DNA of 64,000 bases from Chloroflexota bacterium (lineage in GTDB: Bacteria; Chloroflexota; Anaerolineae; Aggregatilineales; Phototrophicaceae): contig WTGN01000100.1 of assembly GCA_011523545.1 (NCBI GenBank), positions 1-64,000 of the forward strand. The letters run 5' to 3'. Under the pieces are notes generated by a model. It worked only from the letters and a program-made list of their open reading frames with translations, did not search any database and was not told the origin of the DNA. How positions within the stretch are numbered: position 1 is the first letter of the stretch; the number at the start of each line of letters is the position of its first letter. Of the stretch, positions 50,984-59,967 are shown piece after piece. The position numbers and the translations under genes were made by a program.

Positions 50984-52387
50984 ATGCACCTAGACACACT
51001 AATCACAAACGCGCGCGTGGCGCTGGAAACCGATGTCGCCGCGCTTGATGTCGGCATACGCGACGGACGCATCATCGCCTTGGTCGCCGACTCAGCCGAT
51101 ATCAGCGCCGGTGAGACGATCGACGCCGCCGGCAAGCTGCTGCTGCCCGGCGCCATCGATATTCATTTTCACTGCCGCGCGCCCGCTTATCCAGAGCGTG
51201 GCGACTTCGCCACTGAAACCCGAGCCGCGGCCGCCGGGGGCGTCACCACCGTTTTCGAGATGCCAATTTCCAAGCCCTGCTGCGCCACCGGCGATGTCTT
51301 CCGCATGCGCAAGGCTTTGGCCGAACGCGACGCTTATGTCAATTTCGGGCTCTATGGCGCGCCCGGCTTGCTCGATCGAGCCATAATCGCCGACATGGTT
51401 GACGAAGGCGCGATCGGCTTCAAGATTTTTATGACGGCGGCGCCTAAGGGGCGCGATGACGAATTCGAAGGCTTGTGCCTGCCCCATGTGCCGGAGCTGT
51501 ATCAGGCGCTGCGCCTAGTCGCCGAAACCGGCCTGGTCTGCGCCGTGCACGCGGAGAACAATCAATTGCTGGAATGGCATACGGCCGAGCTGATCGAGGC
51601 GAAGCGCAACGATGTGCCCGCCCATGGCGAATCCCGCCCGCCCCACGTCGAGGCCCTGGCCATCGCCACCCTGCTGACGCTGAATGAAAGCATCGGCGCC
51701 AACTTGCACATCGCCCATGTCAGCGGGGCGGAAGCGCTGGCGGTCATCCGCCGCTTCCAGGCGACCGGCTCGACAGTGAGCGCCGAAACCTGCCCGCATT
51801 ATCTCCTCTTCACGGAAGCCGACCTGGAACGCTGTGGACCCTACGCCAAGGTCAACCCGCCCTTGCGCGCGGAAGCCGACCAGGCGGCGCTCTGGGACGG
51901 GCTGCTCGACGGGGCGCTGATGGCGATCACCACCGATCACTCGCCCTTCACGGTGGCGGAGAAGGAGCGGGCGCGCGAGGACATCTGGGCGACGCCGCCG
52001 GGCGCGCCGGGCGTGGAAGAATTGTTGCCGGGCGTCATGCACGAAGCCCTGAGCGGGCGCATCAGCATCAACAAGGCGATGGACCTGGTCGCCACCAATG
52101 GCGCGAAGCGCTTCGGCGTCTATCCCGAGCGCGGTCATATCGGCGTTGGCGCGGCCGCCGATCTCGTTATCTATGACCCCGAGGCTTCAACGACCATCCA
52201 GCCCGACATGCTCTTCACCCAGGCGCGGGATTGCGACAAGCTCTATGAAGGCATGACCTTCAAGGGCAAGGTCGAGCGGACAATCGTCAACGGGGTGACC
52301 GTGTTCGAAGACGGCAACATCATCGGTTCAGCGGGCGATGGCCAGTTTGTACGCGCGGACAAAGCGCGCGTCACGCAGGTCTTCTAA
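50984..52387 (+). CDS. cyclic amidohydrolase (allantoinase/dihydroorotase type)
   Basis: The 467-residue enzyme has the full binuclear site: His61 and His63 (IDIHFHCRAP), Lys147 (GFKIFMT), His189 (CAVHAEN), His245 (LHIAHVSGAEAL) and Asp318 (ITTDHSPF). The HFHCRAPAYPERGDFATETRAAAAGGVTTVFEMP start matches allantoinases/dihydroorotases rather than the D-hydantoinase at 35531. It hydrolyses a cyclic amide or ureide. It begins a plus-strand set with another amidohydrolase and a DapA-family enzyme. The physiological substrate is not clear. Confidence 0.9.
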   Translation: MHLDTLITNARVALETDVAALDVGIRDGRIIALVADSADISAGETIDAAGKLLLPGAIDIHFHCRAPAYPERGDFATETRAAAAGGVTTVFEMPISKPCCATGDVFRMRKALAERDAYVNFGLYGAPGLLDRAIIADMVDEGAIGFKIFMTAAPKGRDDEFEGLCLPHVPELYQALRLVAETGLVCAVHAENNQLLEWHTAELIEAKRNDVPAHGESRPPHVEALAIATLLTLNESIGANLHIAHVSGAEALAVIRRFQATGSTVSAETCPHYLLFTEADLERCGPYAKVNPPLRAEADQAALWDGLLDGALMAITTDHSPFTVAEKERAREDIWATPPGAPGVEELLPGVMHEALSGRISINKAMDLVATNGAKRFGVYPERGHIGVGAAADLVIYDPEASTTIQPDMLFTQARDCDKLYEGMTFKGKVERTIVNGVTVFEDGNIIGSAGDGQFVRADKARVTQVF

Positions 52388-52388
52388 T

Positions 52389-52520
52389 CTTATCGAATCG
52401 CTGTAGGGGCTTGCCTTGGCACGCCCGCCCGTCTTATTGAATCGCTGTAGGGGCTTGCCTTGGCACGCCCGCCCGTCTTATCGAATCGCTGTAGGGGCTT
52501 GCCTTGGCAAGCCCGCCCGT
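52389..52520. repeat. three tandem 44-bp repeats, each a TGTAGGGGCT hairpin
   Basis: The CTGTAGGGGCTTGCC core recurs at 52401, 52445 and 52489, exactly 44 bases apart. The first two have GGCACGCCCGCCCG arms, while the third has GGCAAGCCC, a perfect partner of GGGCTTGCC. It is a local expansion of the dispersed family, filling the gap before the next amidohydrolase gene. Confidence 0.8.
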
Positions 52521-52543
52521 CAATCTAAAGATGGAGACATCCC

Positions 52544-53782
52544 ATGCCGGAAGCGCCAGCCTGGCGGTTCGAAAAAATCATCAAGCCGATGTTTGATATC
52601 CCGGCGCCGCATCGCGTCCTGGCCGGCGCGCGCCTGTTGACCTGCCGCGGCGATGAGATCATCGAAGACGGCTACGTCGAAATCAAGGACGGGGTAATCA
52701 AAGCGGTCGGCCCCATGAGCGCGCTGGACGCGGGCGAAGCTGCGGTCATGGATTGTCGCGGCAAGACGGTCATGCCGGGCTTGATTAACTCGCACGCCCA
52801 TCTGGCTTGGGACGGCGTACACGATCTGGCCCGACAATCGCTGGACGACGCGCCCGAGATCAGCGCCTACAAATGCGCCGGCAATATGCTGAAGAGCCTG
52901 CGCGCCGGCATCACGCTGGTGCGCGACCTCGGCATGAACCGCAGCAACTTCTACGCCAAGCAAGCGGTCGAGCAGGGCATCTTCCCCGGCCCGCGCCTGT
53001 TGATCGTGGGCGAAGCGATCATCCAAACCGGCGGGCATACCTTCTGGGCCTGCCGCGAAGCCAGCGGGGCGGACGAGATGCGGCGGGCGGTGCGCGATCA
53101 GGTCAAGGGCGGCGCCGATCTCATCAAGATCATGGGCAGCCACGACACGATTGAATTCACCGATGAAGAGCTGCATGCCGTGATTGATGAAAGTCATCGA
53201 ATGGGTTTGACCATCACGGCGCACGCCACTTTTGACAGCGTCATCCGGCGGGTCGCCGAGTTCGGCGTCGATGTCATTGAGCATGGCGGCGCGATGAGCG
53301 ACGAGACGATTCAACTGCTGCTTGAAAAGAAGATCCCCATCGTGACGACATTTGCGCCCTTGGTCATGCAAGCGCAGGCTGATATCGCGCGCCAATACGA
53401 TATCCCGGAATGGAAGATCGCCGAGCGGCAAGCGGCCGTCGAAAGCCGCGAACGCTTCGACGGGCTGGTGCGGGCGGCGCAGGCGGGCCTGACCATCGCC
53501 TTCGGCACCGATGCCGGCAGCCCGGTCGTCGGGCATGATGTGGTGGCGCCCGAGCTGAAGTTCATGGTCGAGCTGGGCATCAAGCGCGACAACTACGATG
53601 CCTTGCGCAGCGCCACCATTGTAGCGGCCCAAGTCAATAATCTGGGCGAAACGCTGGGCAGCCTGGAAGCGGGCAAGGCGGCCGATGTCATCGTGATCGA
53701 TGGCGACCCGTTGGCCGATCTCAACGCGCTGAAGAACATCGAGGCGGTGTATGTCGCCGGCAAACAAATGACAGGAGCGTGA
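52544..53782 (+). CDS. amidohydrolase-family protein (imidazolonepropionase/Xaa-Pro dipeptidase-like)
   Basis: This 412-residue protein has the amidohydrolase pattern: GLINSHAHLAWDG (His84, His86), GADLIKIMGSHDT with a Lys near residue 192, ITAHATFDSVIRRVAEFGVDVIEHGG with two further His ligands, and IAFGTDAGSPVVGHD with the metal Asp. A C-terminal GKAADVIVIDGDPLADLNAL segment completes the composite barrel. Related enzymes cleave prolyl dipeptides, atrazine-like compounds or imidazolonepropionate. The DapA-family gene starts four bases after its stop codon. Confidence 0.88.
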   Translation: MPEAPAWRFEKIIKPMFDIPAPHRVLAGARLLTCRGDEIIEDGYVEIKDGVIKAVGPMSALDAGEAAVMDCRGKTVMPGLINSHAHLAWDGVHDLARQSLDDAPEISAYKCAGNMLKSLRAGITLVRDLGMNRSNFYAKQAVEQGIFPGPRLLIVGEAIIQTGGHTFWACREASGADEMRRAVRDQVKGGADLIKIMGSHDTIEFTDEELHAVIDESHRMGLTITAHATFDSVIRRVAEFGVDVIEHGGAMSDETIQLLLEKKIPIVTTFAPLVMQAQADIARQYDIPEWKIAERQAAVESRERFDGLVRAAQAGLTIAFGTDAGSPVVGHDVVAPELKFMVELGIKRDNYDALRSATIVAAQVNNLGETLGSLEAGKAADVIVIDGDPLADLNALKNIEAVYVAGKQMTGA

Positions 53783-53785
53783 TAC

Positions 53786-54697
53786 GTGGGCAAGATTAGC
53801 GGCATATTCAATATCCTGGCGACGCCATTCAGCGCCGATTACGCGCTCGATTACGAGAGTTTGCGGCGGCTTGTGCGTTTCCAGATGGACATCGGCGCGC
53901 AGGGCTTGACCATCCTCGGCGTCATGGGCGAGGCGGCCAAACTCAGCGTGGAGGAACGGCGCGCGGTCATGGACACGGTGGTCGAGACGGTGAACGGCGC
54001 CATCCCCATCGTCGTGGGCACGAGCCACAGCCAGCTTTCCACCTGCATCGCGCTCAGCCAGGCCGCCTTCGCAGCCGGCGCTGACGGTGTCATGATCGCG
54101 CCGCCGCCAATGGAGGACAAGAGCGACCCGGCCATCGTCGCGCTATACAGCGACATCGCCGAGACGATCAGCGGGCCGATCGTGGTGCAGGATTTCCCGC
54201 CGGTCAACGATGTGATCATGTCGCCGGCTGTCCTGGCGCAGATCGCCGACGCCATCCCCAACGCGCGCGCGCTCAAGCTGGAAGATCCGCCGCTGATGCA
54301 GAAGATTGACGCCATCCGCGAATGCACAGACAAGTTCGAGATCTTCGGCGGGCTGGGCGGTATGTTCCTGCTGGAAGAATTGGGGCGCGGCGCCTCCGGC
54401 ACGATGACCGGCTTCGCCTTCACCGAGATCCTGGTGGCGGTCTACGAAGCCTTCAAAGGCGGCCGCCGGCGAGAGGCGGAAACGATCTTCGACAAGTACC
54501 TGCCGCTGATTCGTTATGAAAATCAGCCGCTTATTAATCTGACGATACGCAAGGTCATTCTCAAGCGCCGGGGCGCTATCGACAATGCGACGCCCAGAGA
54601 GCCTTATAACCCCATTGATGCCGGCAGCGAGCGAGAAATCGACTGGCTGCTCAAGCGCGTGGGCATCGACGATCCAACGCGGAAAATCTGCCTGTAA
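53786..54697 (+). CDS. DapA-family (dihydrodipicolinate synthase/aldolase) protein
   Basis: A GTG start (AGGAG eight bases upstream, within the previous gene's end) gives 303 residues. The barrel shows TILGVMGEAAKLSVEER (the GTTGE-like loop, here MGEAAK), Schiff-base Lys164 in ARALKLEDPP, and EIFGGLGG near residue 190. The position of the catalytic Tyr of DHDPS (YN-P motif) reads VQDFP, with Gln in place of Tyr. So it is not a classical DapA, but a variant lyase or aldolase. It overlaps the amidohydrolase set and probably acts with it. Confidence 0.87.
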   Translation: MGKISGIFNILATPFSADYALDYESLRRLVRFQMDIGAQGLTILGVMGEAAKLSVEERRAVMDTVVETVNGAIPIVVGTSHSQLSTCIALSQAAFAAGADGVMIAPPPMEDKSDPAIVALYSDIAETISGPIVVQDFPPVNDVIMSPAVLAQIADAIPNARALKLEDPPLMQKIDAIRECTDKFEIFGGLGGMFLLEELGRGASGTMTGFAFTEILVAVYEAFKGGRRREAETIFDKYLPLIRYENQPLINLTIRKVILKRRGAIDNATPREPYNPIDAGSEREIDWLLKRVGIDDPTRKICL

Positions 54698-54957
54698 GGC
54701 TTGACCGGCAGTGGCACATTCTTGCGCGCTTTTTCTGCGCCATCCCCCGACCGCCCTCGCCATCTCTATGGTCGGAAAGGGTGCTTAGTTTGCGCGTAAT
54801 CAGCATATCTCTTGCGTTTGCTTACCAGTTTATCGGCAAGGATCCCGAGTACCGTCCATACAAGAAAGCTGCCCCGCACTGCAATGGGGATTCCGCCCCC
54901 CGTGAGGCGGGGGGACCAAGGGGGTAGACTGCTTTCAACAGGCAGAGGATGGCGCCT
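54698..54957. repeat. intergenic GC-rich hairpins
   Basis: The gap contains CATCCCCCGACCGCCC...CCATCTCTATGGTCGG (about 54742-54776), similar to the insertion in the 45.2 kb repeat, and CCGCCCCCCGTGAGGCGGGGGG (about 54893-54914), a strong hairpin. A Shine-Dalgarno AGAGGA lies eight bases before the ATG at 54958. Confidence 0.5.
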
Positions 54958-56175
54958 ATGTTTCAGTTGATATGTTTGACCTGTGGACGAACCTGCGGCG
55001 ATTTGACCGTGGCCAACTGCCCGCATGATGGCGGTGTCCTGGACTTGCGTTACGGGTCGGCCGACATTCCGCTTCAGCCGCAGCTGCCCGGCATCTGGCG
55101 TTACGCCGCCCGCCTGCCATTGACTGACCCGAAATGCATCGTCAGCCTGGGCGAAGGCGACACGCCATTGCTGCTCTCGTCGCGGCTGGGCCCCGCCAGC
55201 GGGACAGAGCGGCTCTATTTCAAGAACGAGGGGCTGAACCCGACCGGCTCCTACAAGGATCGCATCGCCTCGGTCGGCATCACATACTTGCGGCAGCTGG
55301 AGCGGCGCGCCTGGGCCGCCACTTCATCGGGCAATGCCGGCGCCTCCCTGGCCGCTTATGGCGCGCGCGCGGCCGTCGACGGTTACCTCTTCACCCTGGA
55401 GCGGGCGCCGCGGGCAAAGATCGCGCAGATCATGTCCTATGGCCCGCAGGTGATGTCTGTCAAAGGCCTGGGTTATGACCCGGCCGCCGAGAAAGCGACC
55501 TGGGCGAATATTGAAGCGCTCTGCGACGCCAACGATTGGCTGATGCTCATCACCGCGCGCAGCAACAGCCCGCACGCCATGGAGGGCGCCAAGACCATCG
55601 CCTATGAAATCTGCCAGCAGCTGCATGATGAAGCGCCCGATGTGGTTTATGTGCCGGTCGGCGGCGGCGGGCTCTTGAGTTCGATTTGGAAGGGCTTCAA
55701 AGAGTGGCGGCGGGCCGGGCATATCGAGCGCCTGCCGCGGATGGTCGCTGTGCAGCCAGTGGGCTGCGACCCGGTGACGCAAGCCTGGGAGGCGGGCCGT
55801 CAAGTCGAGCCATTGGAAGATTGCGCCAGCGCCGTCTCCGGCATCATTCTGACATCGCCGCCCGATGGCGACCTTGTGCTGGGTGATCTGCGCGAGTCCG
55901 ATGGCTGGGCGCTGTCGATCGCCGATGAGGTCACCTATGCGGCGCAAGCGGAACTGGCCAGCCAGGAGGGACTCTTCATCGAACCGGCGGCGGCAGTCGT
56001 CTGGGCCGCGATCAAGGCGGACCTGGCGAGCGGGCGCCTGCGCGGCGATGAAAAAATCGTCGGCCTTTTGACCGGCATCGGCTTCAAAGACAGCGCGGCG
56101 GTCCAAAGAATGAGCGATGACAAGCCCCTGCCGCGGATAGAAGCTAGCGAGATCCTTCATATCCAACCGCGCTGA
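54958..56175 (+). CDS. threonine synthase-like PLP enzyme
   Basis: The ATG at 54958 (AGAGGA at the right distance) is preferred over 54949; 405 residues. The N-terminus has a small zinc-ribbon-like cysteine set (Cys6, Cys9, Cys13, Cys21 in MFQLICLTCGRTCG and CPHDGG), as in many threonine-synthase relatives. The PLP lysine is Lys100 in LNPTGSYKDRIAS, with the SSGNAGASLAAYGARAA loop after it. A VYVPVGGGGLLSSIWKGF phosphate-binding loop lies near residue 230. It would convert O-phosphohomoserine to threonine or act as a related beta-replacement/elimination enzyme. Confidence 0.85.
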   Translation: MFQLICLTCGRTCGDLTVANCPHDGGVLDLRYGSADIPLQPQLPGIWRYAARLPLTDPKCIVSLGEGDTPLLLSSRLGPASGTERLYFKNEGLNPTGSYKDRIASVGITYLRQLERRAWAATSSGNAGASLAAYGARAAVDGYLFTLERAPRAKIAQIMSYGPQVMSVKGLGYDPAAEKATWANIEALCDANDWLMLITARSNSPHAMEGAKTIAYEICQQLHDEAPDVVYVPVGGGGLLSSIWKGFKEWRRAGHIERLPRMVAVQPVGCDPVTQAWEAGRQVEPLEDCASAVSGIILTSPPDGDLVLGDLRESDGWALSIADEVTYAAQAELASQEGLFIEPAAAVVWAAIKADLASGRLRGDEKIVGLLTGIGFKDSAAVQRMSDDKPLPRIEASEILHIQPR

Positions 56176-56195
56176 TTCCTGCGCGGCTGAGGCGC

Positions 56196-57012
56196 ACTAT
56201 TCACATTCGCGACTTTGAACTAGACGAATTGCGGCGGGCTGACAAGCGGTCCGCCTGGCTGGAGATCGCGAGGCGGGCGGACGGCGACAGTTGGCGGCTG
56301 CCGCTTTTGACAGTGATCGGGGCCGACGCTGCTGGTCCTGGCTGGCGTACACGGTGATGAATTCGAGGGGATCGCCGCCATTCCCCAAATACAGCGCCTG
56401 ATCAATCCGCGGGCATTGCGCGGTCGGCTGGTCATGGCGCCCATCTGCAACATGCCCGCTTACGAAGCTGTGCGGCGCAGCAGCCCGATTGACGGCCTAA
56501 ACCTGGCGCGCGTGTTCCCCGGCGATGATGCCGGCAGCATCACGCGGCGGATTGCCTCGTGGCTGACCCGGAAACTGCTGCGCCACGCCGACTTTCTTAT
56601 TAACTTGCATACCGGCGGCAACGCCTATGAATTGCCAACGCTGACCGTCGCCGGCAGGGTGCGCGCCTTGTCCGACGGCGCATTCGATTGCGAGTTGCCC
56701 GACAATCACTTCGCCTCCTTTTATGGCGACCGGGTCCAGATGGGTCGCTGCGTCTGGCTGCGCGTCGCGGGCGTGAACATCCTCTTAACTGAGCGCAAGA
56801 CGCCCCCGCTGGACCTCGCCCAACTGCGCCACATCGGCATCCAGCCGGAAAGGCAGCGCATGATCGTCGTCAAATCGGCGGTTGCCTGGCGCGCCGCTTA
56901 CCTGCCCATCGCCGCCGCTGTCATCGAGATGGATACGGCCGGTTTGTGCAGCGCCAACCTGTCACGCTTTCCGTATCGCCATCTCAAGCGGCCGGTCTAT
57001 CCGCTGGATTGA
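56196..57012 (+). pseudogene. frameshifted chimeric AstE-like / MlrC-like remnant
   Basis: The region starts in one frame (56196 on, codons in phase 0, no ATG) with IHIRDFELDELRRADKRSAW and SWRLPLLTVIGADAAG. At a GGGG run near 56319-56322 the meaning continues in another frame: LLVLAGVHGDEFEGI, then NMPAYEAVRRSSPIDGLNLARVFPGDDAGSI and INLHTGGNAYE. These are the zinc-binding blocks of AstE/aspartoacylase-like deacylases. From about 56650 the sequence is instead the C-terminal domain of MlrC-type (M81) proteins: VWLRVAGVNILLTERKTPPLDLAQLRHIGIQPERQRMIVVKSAVAWRAAYLPIA, ending RRPVYPLD-like. The frameshift plus the switch of families indicates a deletion fusion and decay. Confidence 0.7.
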
Positions 57013-57283
57013 GGCGCTCGCCCCAGCCGGAATCTCTGGCCTTAACCGCAAGCGTCGACTGTGGCGCGAGGACGATGCCATTACCGTTGGGGCCATCGCG
57101 AAAGTTTAGCGCGCGCGTCGTGGTCACGGTGCAGGCAGTTAGCGCAGGCGCGGCCGCCCGCCAGGTATAAGCCGGTCCCTTTGACGGCAATGCCGCCCCC
57201 GATACCTCTACTATACAAGTCCAATGGCAAGCCCGCTCCAACATCGCGCCCTGCGCAATTGTCACGTCCGCAAATGACTGCTG

Positions 57284-58345
57284 TTATTGAGCTTGATCTT
57301 GGACTGGCAGCTTGTAGAGTGCCGCCGCTGTCCGCCACATCACCGGATCCAGCAAATCTTTCGGCAGCATGCGCATGGAGAAATCGGGCGTATCGCCGTC
57401 CCAATGGGGAAAGTCGGTCGCGAACATCAGCATTCTGTCCGCCGGAAACATCGCCAGAATTTGATGCAAGTGCGCCCGACTCTCCGGCTCTTCGATCGGC
57501 TGAGTCGTGAAATAGACGTGCTCGTACACGATTTCGCTTGGAGGCCGATCCAACCAAGGCACCGTCATTCGCAGGGCTTTCCAGTTCTTGTCGAAGCGCC
57601 ACATGATCGGAACCAGCCAAGAGACGCCGCCTTCTATCAGTACAAACTTCAACGTCGGGAATTTCTGAAATGTCCCCTCCGCCACCAGGCTCAGCAGGTG
57701 CGCCATATAGCTGCCGACCAGATTGGTATGCCATTCAAAGTAGCTGCCCGGATAACCCGCCACCGAGGGCTGGCCGGAGACGCCACTGCCCTCCGAGCCC
57801 GGGTGGATCGCCACTGGCAAATCATAGGCCGCGGCCGCCTCGTAGATGGGATGATAATAGCGATGGCCATATCCATAATAAGCGCCGCTCGCCATCAGCA
57901 CCTGCACTACATCAGGATGATCCCCGTGCCGGTGGATCTCGTCCGCCGCCTGCCATGGGTCGGCCGTGGAGACGACCAGCGAATACTTAAAGCGCGGATC
58001 AGCCGGCAGCCAGTCGTTGATAAAGAAATCGTTGACCGCGCTGCAATAGGCGGCGGCGAAGTCCGGCTCGGGCGACAGGCCGGTGGCGATGGCGCCGGAA
58101 TTGAGCACGCCATAGTCAATCGCGTATTCGTCAAAGTGGTAACGGGACATGGTGTCAGGCCGGCTGCTGATATAAATGCCGTCGGGCGTCAATGCGTCCG
58201 CGCGATTCACACCGTTGGGATTCCAATAACCGAGGTGGCCCGGGCCCGAATTGCCGCTTATGACACGAGTGCGCCAAGGTTCGGGCAGGAAGTCAAGAAT
58301 TCGCTGACGATTGGCGCCCGGATGGATATCGGTGTCGATAATCAT
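57284..58345 (-). CDS. amidohydrolase-2 family protein (ACMSD-like)
   Basis: This 353-residue protein starts MIIDTDIHPGANRQRILDFLP, the amidohydrolase_2 opening with a single His, and has DLPVAIHPGSEG and later LMFATDFPHWDGDTPD, which supplies the metal-binding Asp. The family includes aminocarboxymuconate-semialdehyde decarboxylase and other decarboxylases or hydrolases of aromatic and heterocyclic acids. It is a minus-strand gene that converges with the chimeric remnant and diverges from the sulfatase. The substrate is unknown. Confidence 0.85.
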   Translation of the reverse strand: MIIDTDIHPGANRQRILDFLPEPWRTRVISGNSGPGHLGYWNPNGVNRADALTPDGIYISSRPDTMSRYHFDEYAIDYGVLNSGAIATGLSPEPDFAAAYCSAVNDFFINDWLPADPRFKYSLVVSTADPWQAADEIHRHGDHPDVVQVLMASGAYYGYGHRYYHPIYEAAAAYDLPVAIHPGSEGSGVSGQPSVAGYPGSYFEWHTNLVGSYMAHLLSLVAEGTFQKFPTLKFVLIEGGVSWLVPIMWRFDKNWKALRMTVPWLDRPPSEIVYEHVYFTTQPIEEPESRAHLHQILAMFPADRMLMFATDFPHWDGDTPDFSMRMLPKDLLDPVMWRTAAALYKLPVQDQAQ

Positions 58346-58532
58346 GTTACGGCTTCTCTCGCTTCTCTTGCCGCTATCTTACTGCAGAAGCAGGCGCCTG
58401 CCCAAATGTCGGCGCAAGCTGTCGCTCGACAACGGTTTGACACATACCGTCCGATTGGTTACAGTTTTGGCAGTGAATACAAATTGCTTCCCGGCGCAAG
58501 TTTATTGAAGAAAGCGCTTGACGGCATTTTAT

Positions 58533-59930
58533 ATGGATGACCGACCTAATATTCTATTAATCCTAACCGATCAGCAAAATGCAAATATGTTAAGCGCCGC
58601 TGGCAACCGCCATCTGCGAACGCCGGCTTTGGACAGCATCGCCCGCCGCGGCACGCGCTTTGAACGCGCCTATTGCATGAATCCGGTGTGCGTGCCCTCG
58701 CGCTTCAGCCTTTTCACCGGGCGGCGCGGCAGCGACATTGACCTGCTGAATAATAATGACGGCCATATCAAGCAGAAGCCCGCCGCTGCCCTTGAACATG
58801 CAATGGGCTGGACAATGCGCCGTGCTGGCTACCGAACGGCATACGGCGGCAAGACACATTTCCCCCTCGGATTAACGCCGGAAGACTTTGGATTCGAGAC
58901 CATATCTTGCGATGATCGCGACGGCTTGGCGGAGGATTGTGTCCAGTTCCTGTGTGGCGATCACGCCGATCCCTTTCTGTTGGTTGCGTCTTTCATCAAT
59001 CCCCATGACATCTGTCATATGGCGATTCGCGACTTCGCCGAGACGCCGCTGGAGCGACATCTATCCCGGCCAGACCGAATTGAGTTAAAGGAACTCGATG
59101 CCGCGCTGCAGATTCCCGAAGGGATGACGAAGGAGGAATTCACACGCAAAGTCTGCCCTCCCCTGCCGGAGAATTTCGAAATCCCGCCGGAGGAAGCGGA
59201 AGCAATCCGGATCATGCAGGCGCGCAGCCCATTCAAACGGAAGGCGCGCGAACGCTATAAAGAGGCAGACTGGCGCATGCACCGCTGGGCTTACGCCCGC
59301 TTGACCGAAAGGGTCGACGGTCAGATCGAGCGCGTGCTGGCTGGGCTGCGAGACAATCAATTGGCCGAAAACACGATTGTCGTCTTCACGAGCGATCACG
59401 GCGATATGGATGCCAGCCATCGCATGGAGCACAAGACTGCATTCTACGACGAAGCCGCGCGCGTGCCGCTGCTCATTGCCGGCCCCGGGCTGGCGCAGGG
59501 CGTCGTCGACGATCGGCATGTGGTATCCAACGGCTTGGATCTCGTGCCGACCTTGGCCGCTGTCGCTGGTCTCGAGCCGTCATGCGATCTTGAAGGGCGC
59601 AGCCTGCTGCCGTTACTCGACGCTGTGCCCGCGGCCGGCTGGCGTGATACCACACCGGTCGAAAGCGACATTGGGCAGATGATCGTGCAGGGCAACTTCA
59701 AATATATGCGCTACTATCAAGGTGAAAATGGCGAACAACTCGTTGACCTCGCTCAAGACCCGGGCGAAATGCGCAATGCCGTCCATGATGCGGCGCATCA
59801 AGCGCGGCTCAGGGAATTGCGCGCCGAGTTTAGCTCTGTGTTCCTCCGAGCCCATGATCCCTACGCGTGTACTGTAGGCGAAGCGAAGACCGACGCCAGC
59901 ATTCGCGCTAGCCAGGCATGTATTCAATAA
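58533..59930 (+). CDS. type I sulfatase
   Basis: The ATG at 58533 gives 465 residues (a TTG at 58518 is an alternative). The sulfatase signature CVPSRFSLFTGRR (Cys53, to be converted to formylglycine; CxPSR) follows the opening RPNILLILTDQQNANM, with metal-binding Asp residues. TSDHGDMDASHRMEHK carries the second metal-binding block. No signal peptide is evident, so it may be cytoplasmic. It would remove sulfate from small sulfated compounds. It needs a formylglycine-generating enzyme, which is not in this window. Confidence 0.88.
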   Translation: MDDRPNILLILTDQQNANMLSAAGNRHLRTPALDSIARRGTRFERAYCMNPVCVPSRFSLFTGRRGSDIDLLNNNDGHIKQKPAAALEHAMGWTMRRAGYRTAYGGKTHFPLGLTPEDFGFETISCDDRDGLAEDCVQFLCGDHADPFLLVASFINPHDICHMAIRDFAETPLERHLSRPDRIELKELDAALQIPEGMTKEEFTRKVCPPLPENFEIPPEEAEAIRIMQARSPFKRKARERYKEADWRMHRWAYARLTERVDGQIERVLAGLRDNQLAENTIVVFTSDHGDMDASHRMEHKTAFYDEAARVPLLIAGPGLAQGVVDDRHVVSNGLDLVPTLAAVAGLEPSCDLEGRSLLPLLDAVPAAGWRDTTPVESDIGQMIVQGNFKYMRYYQGENGEQLVDLAQDPGEMRNAVHDAAHQARLRELRAEFSSVFLRAHDPYACTVGEAKTDASIRASQACIQ

Positions 59931-59967
59931 TGTCCGAAAGCGTTTCAGATTCTAGAAAGGAAATATC

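Noticed and set aside
52389..52520. Possible CRISPR array (three 44-bp repeats)
   Set aside because: There are no unique spacers: the repeats abut each other completely, and the core is the dispersed hairpin family. No cas genes are near.
52520..54028. 502-codon minus-strand ORF
   Set aside because: Lies opposite the amidohydrolase and DapA-family genes, which have clear motifs and coupled starts; the antisense product is low-complexity and unlike any protein family.
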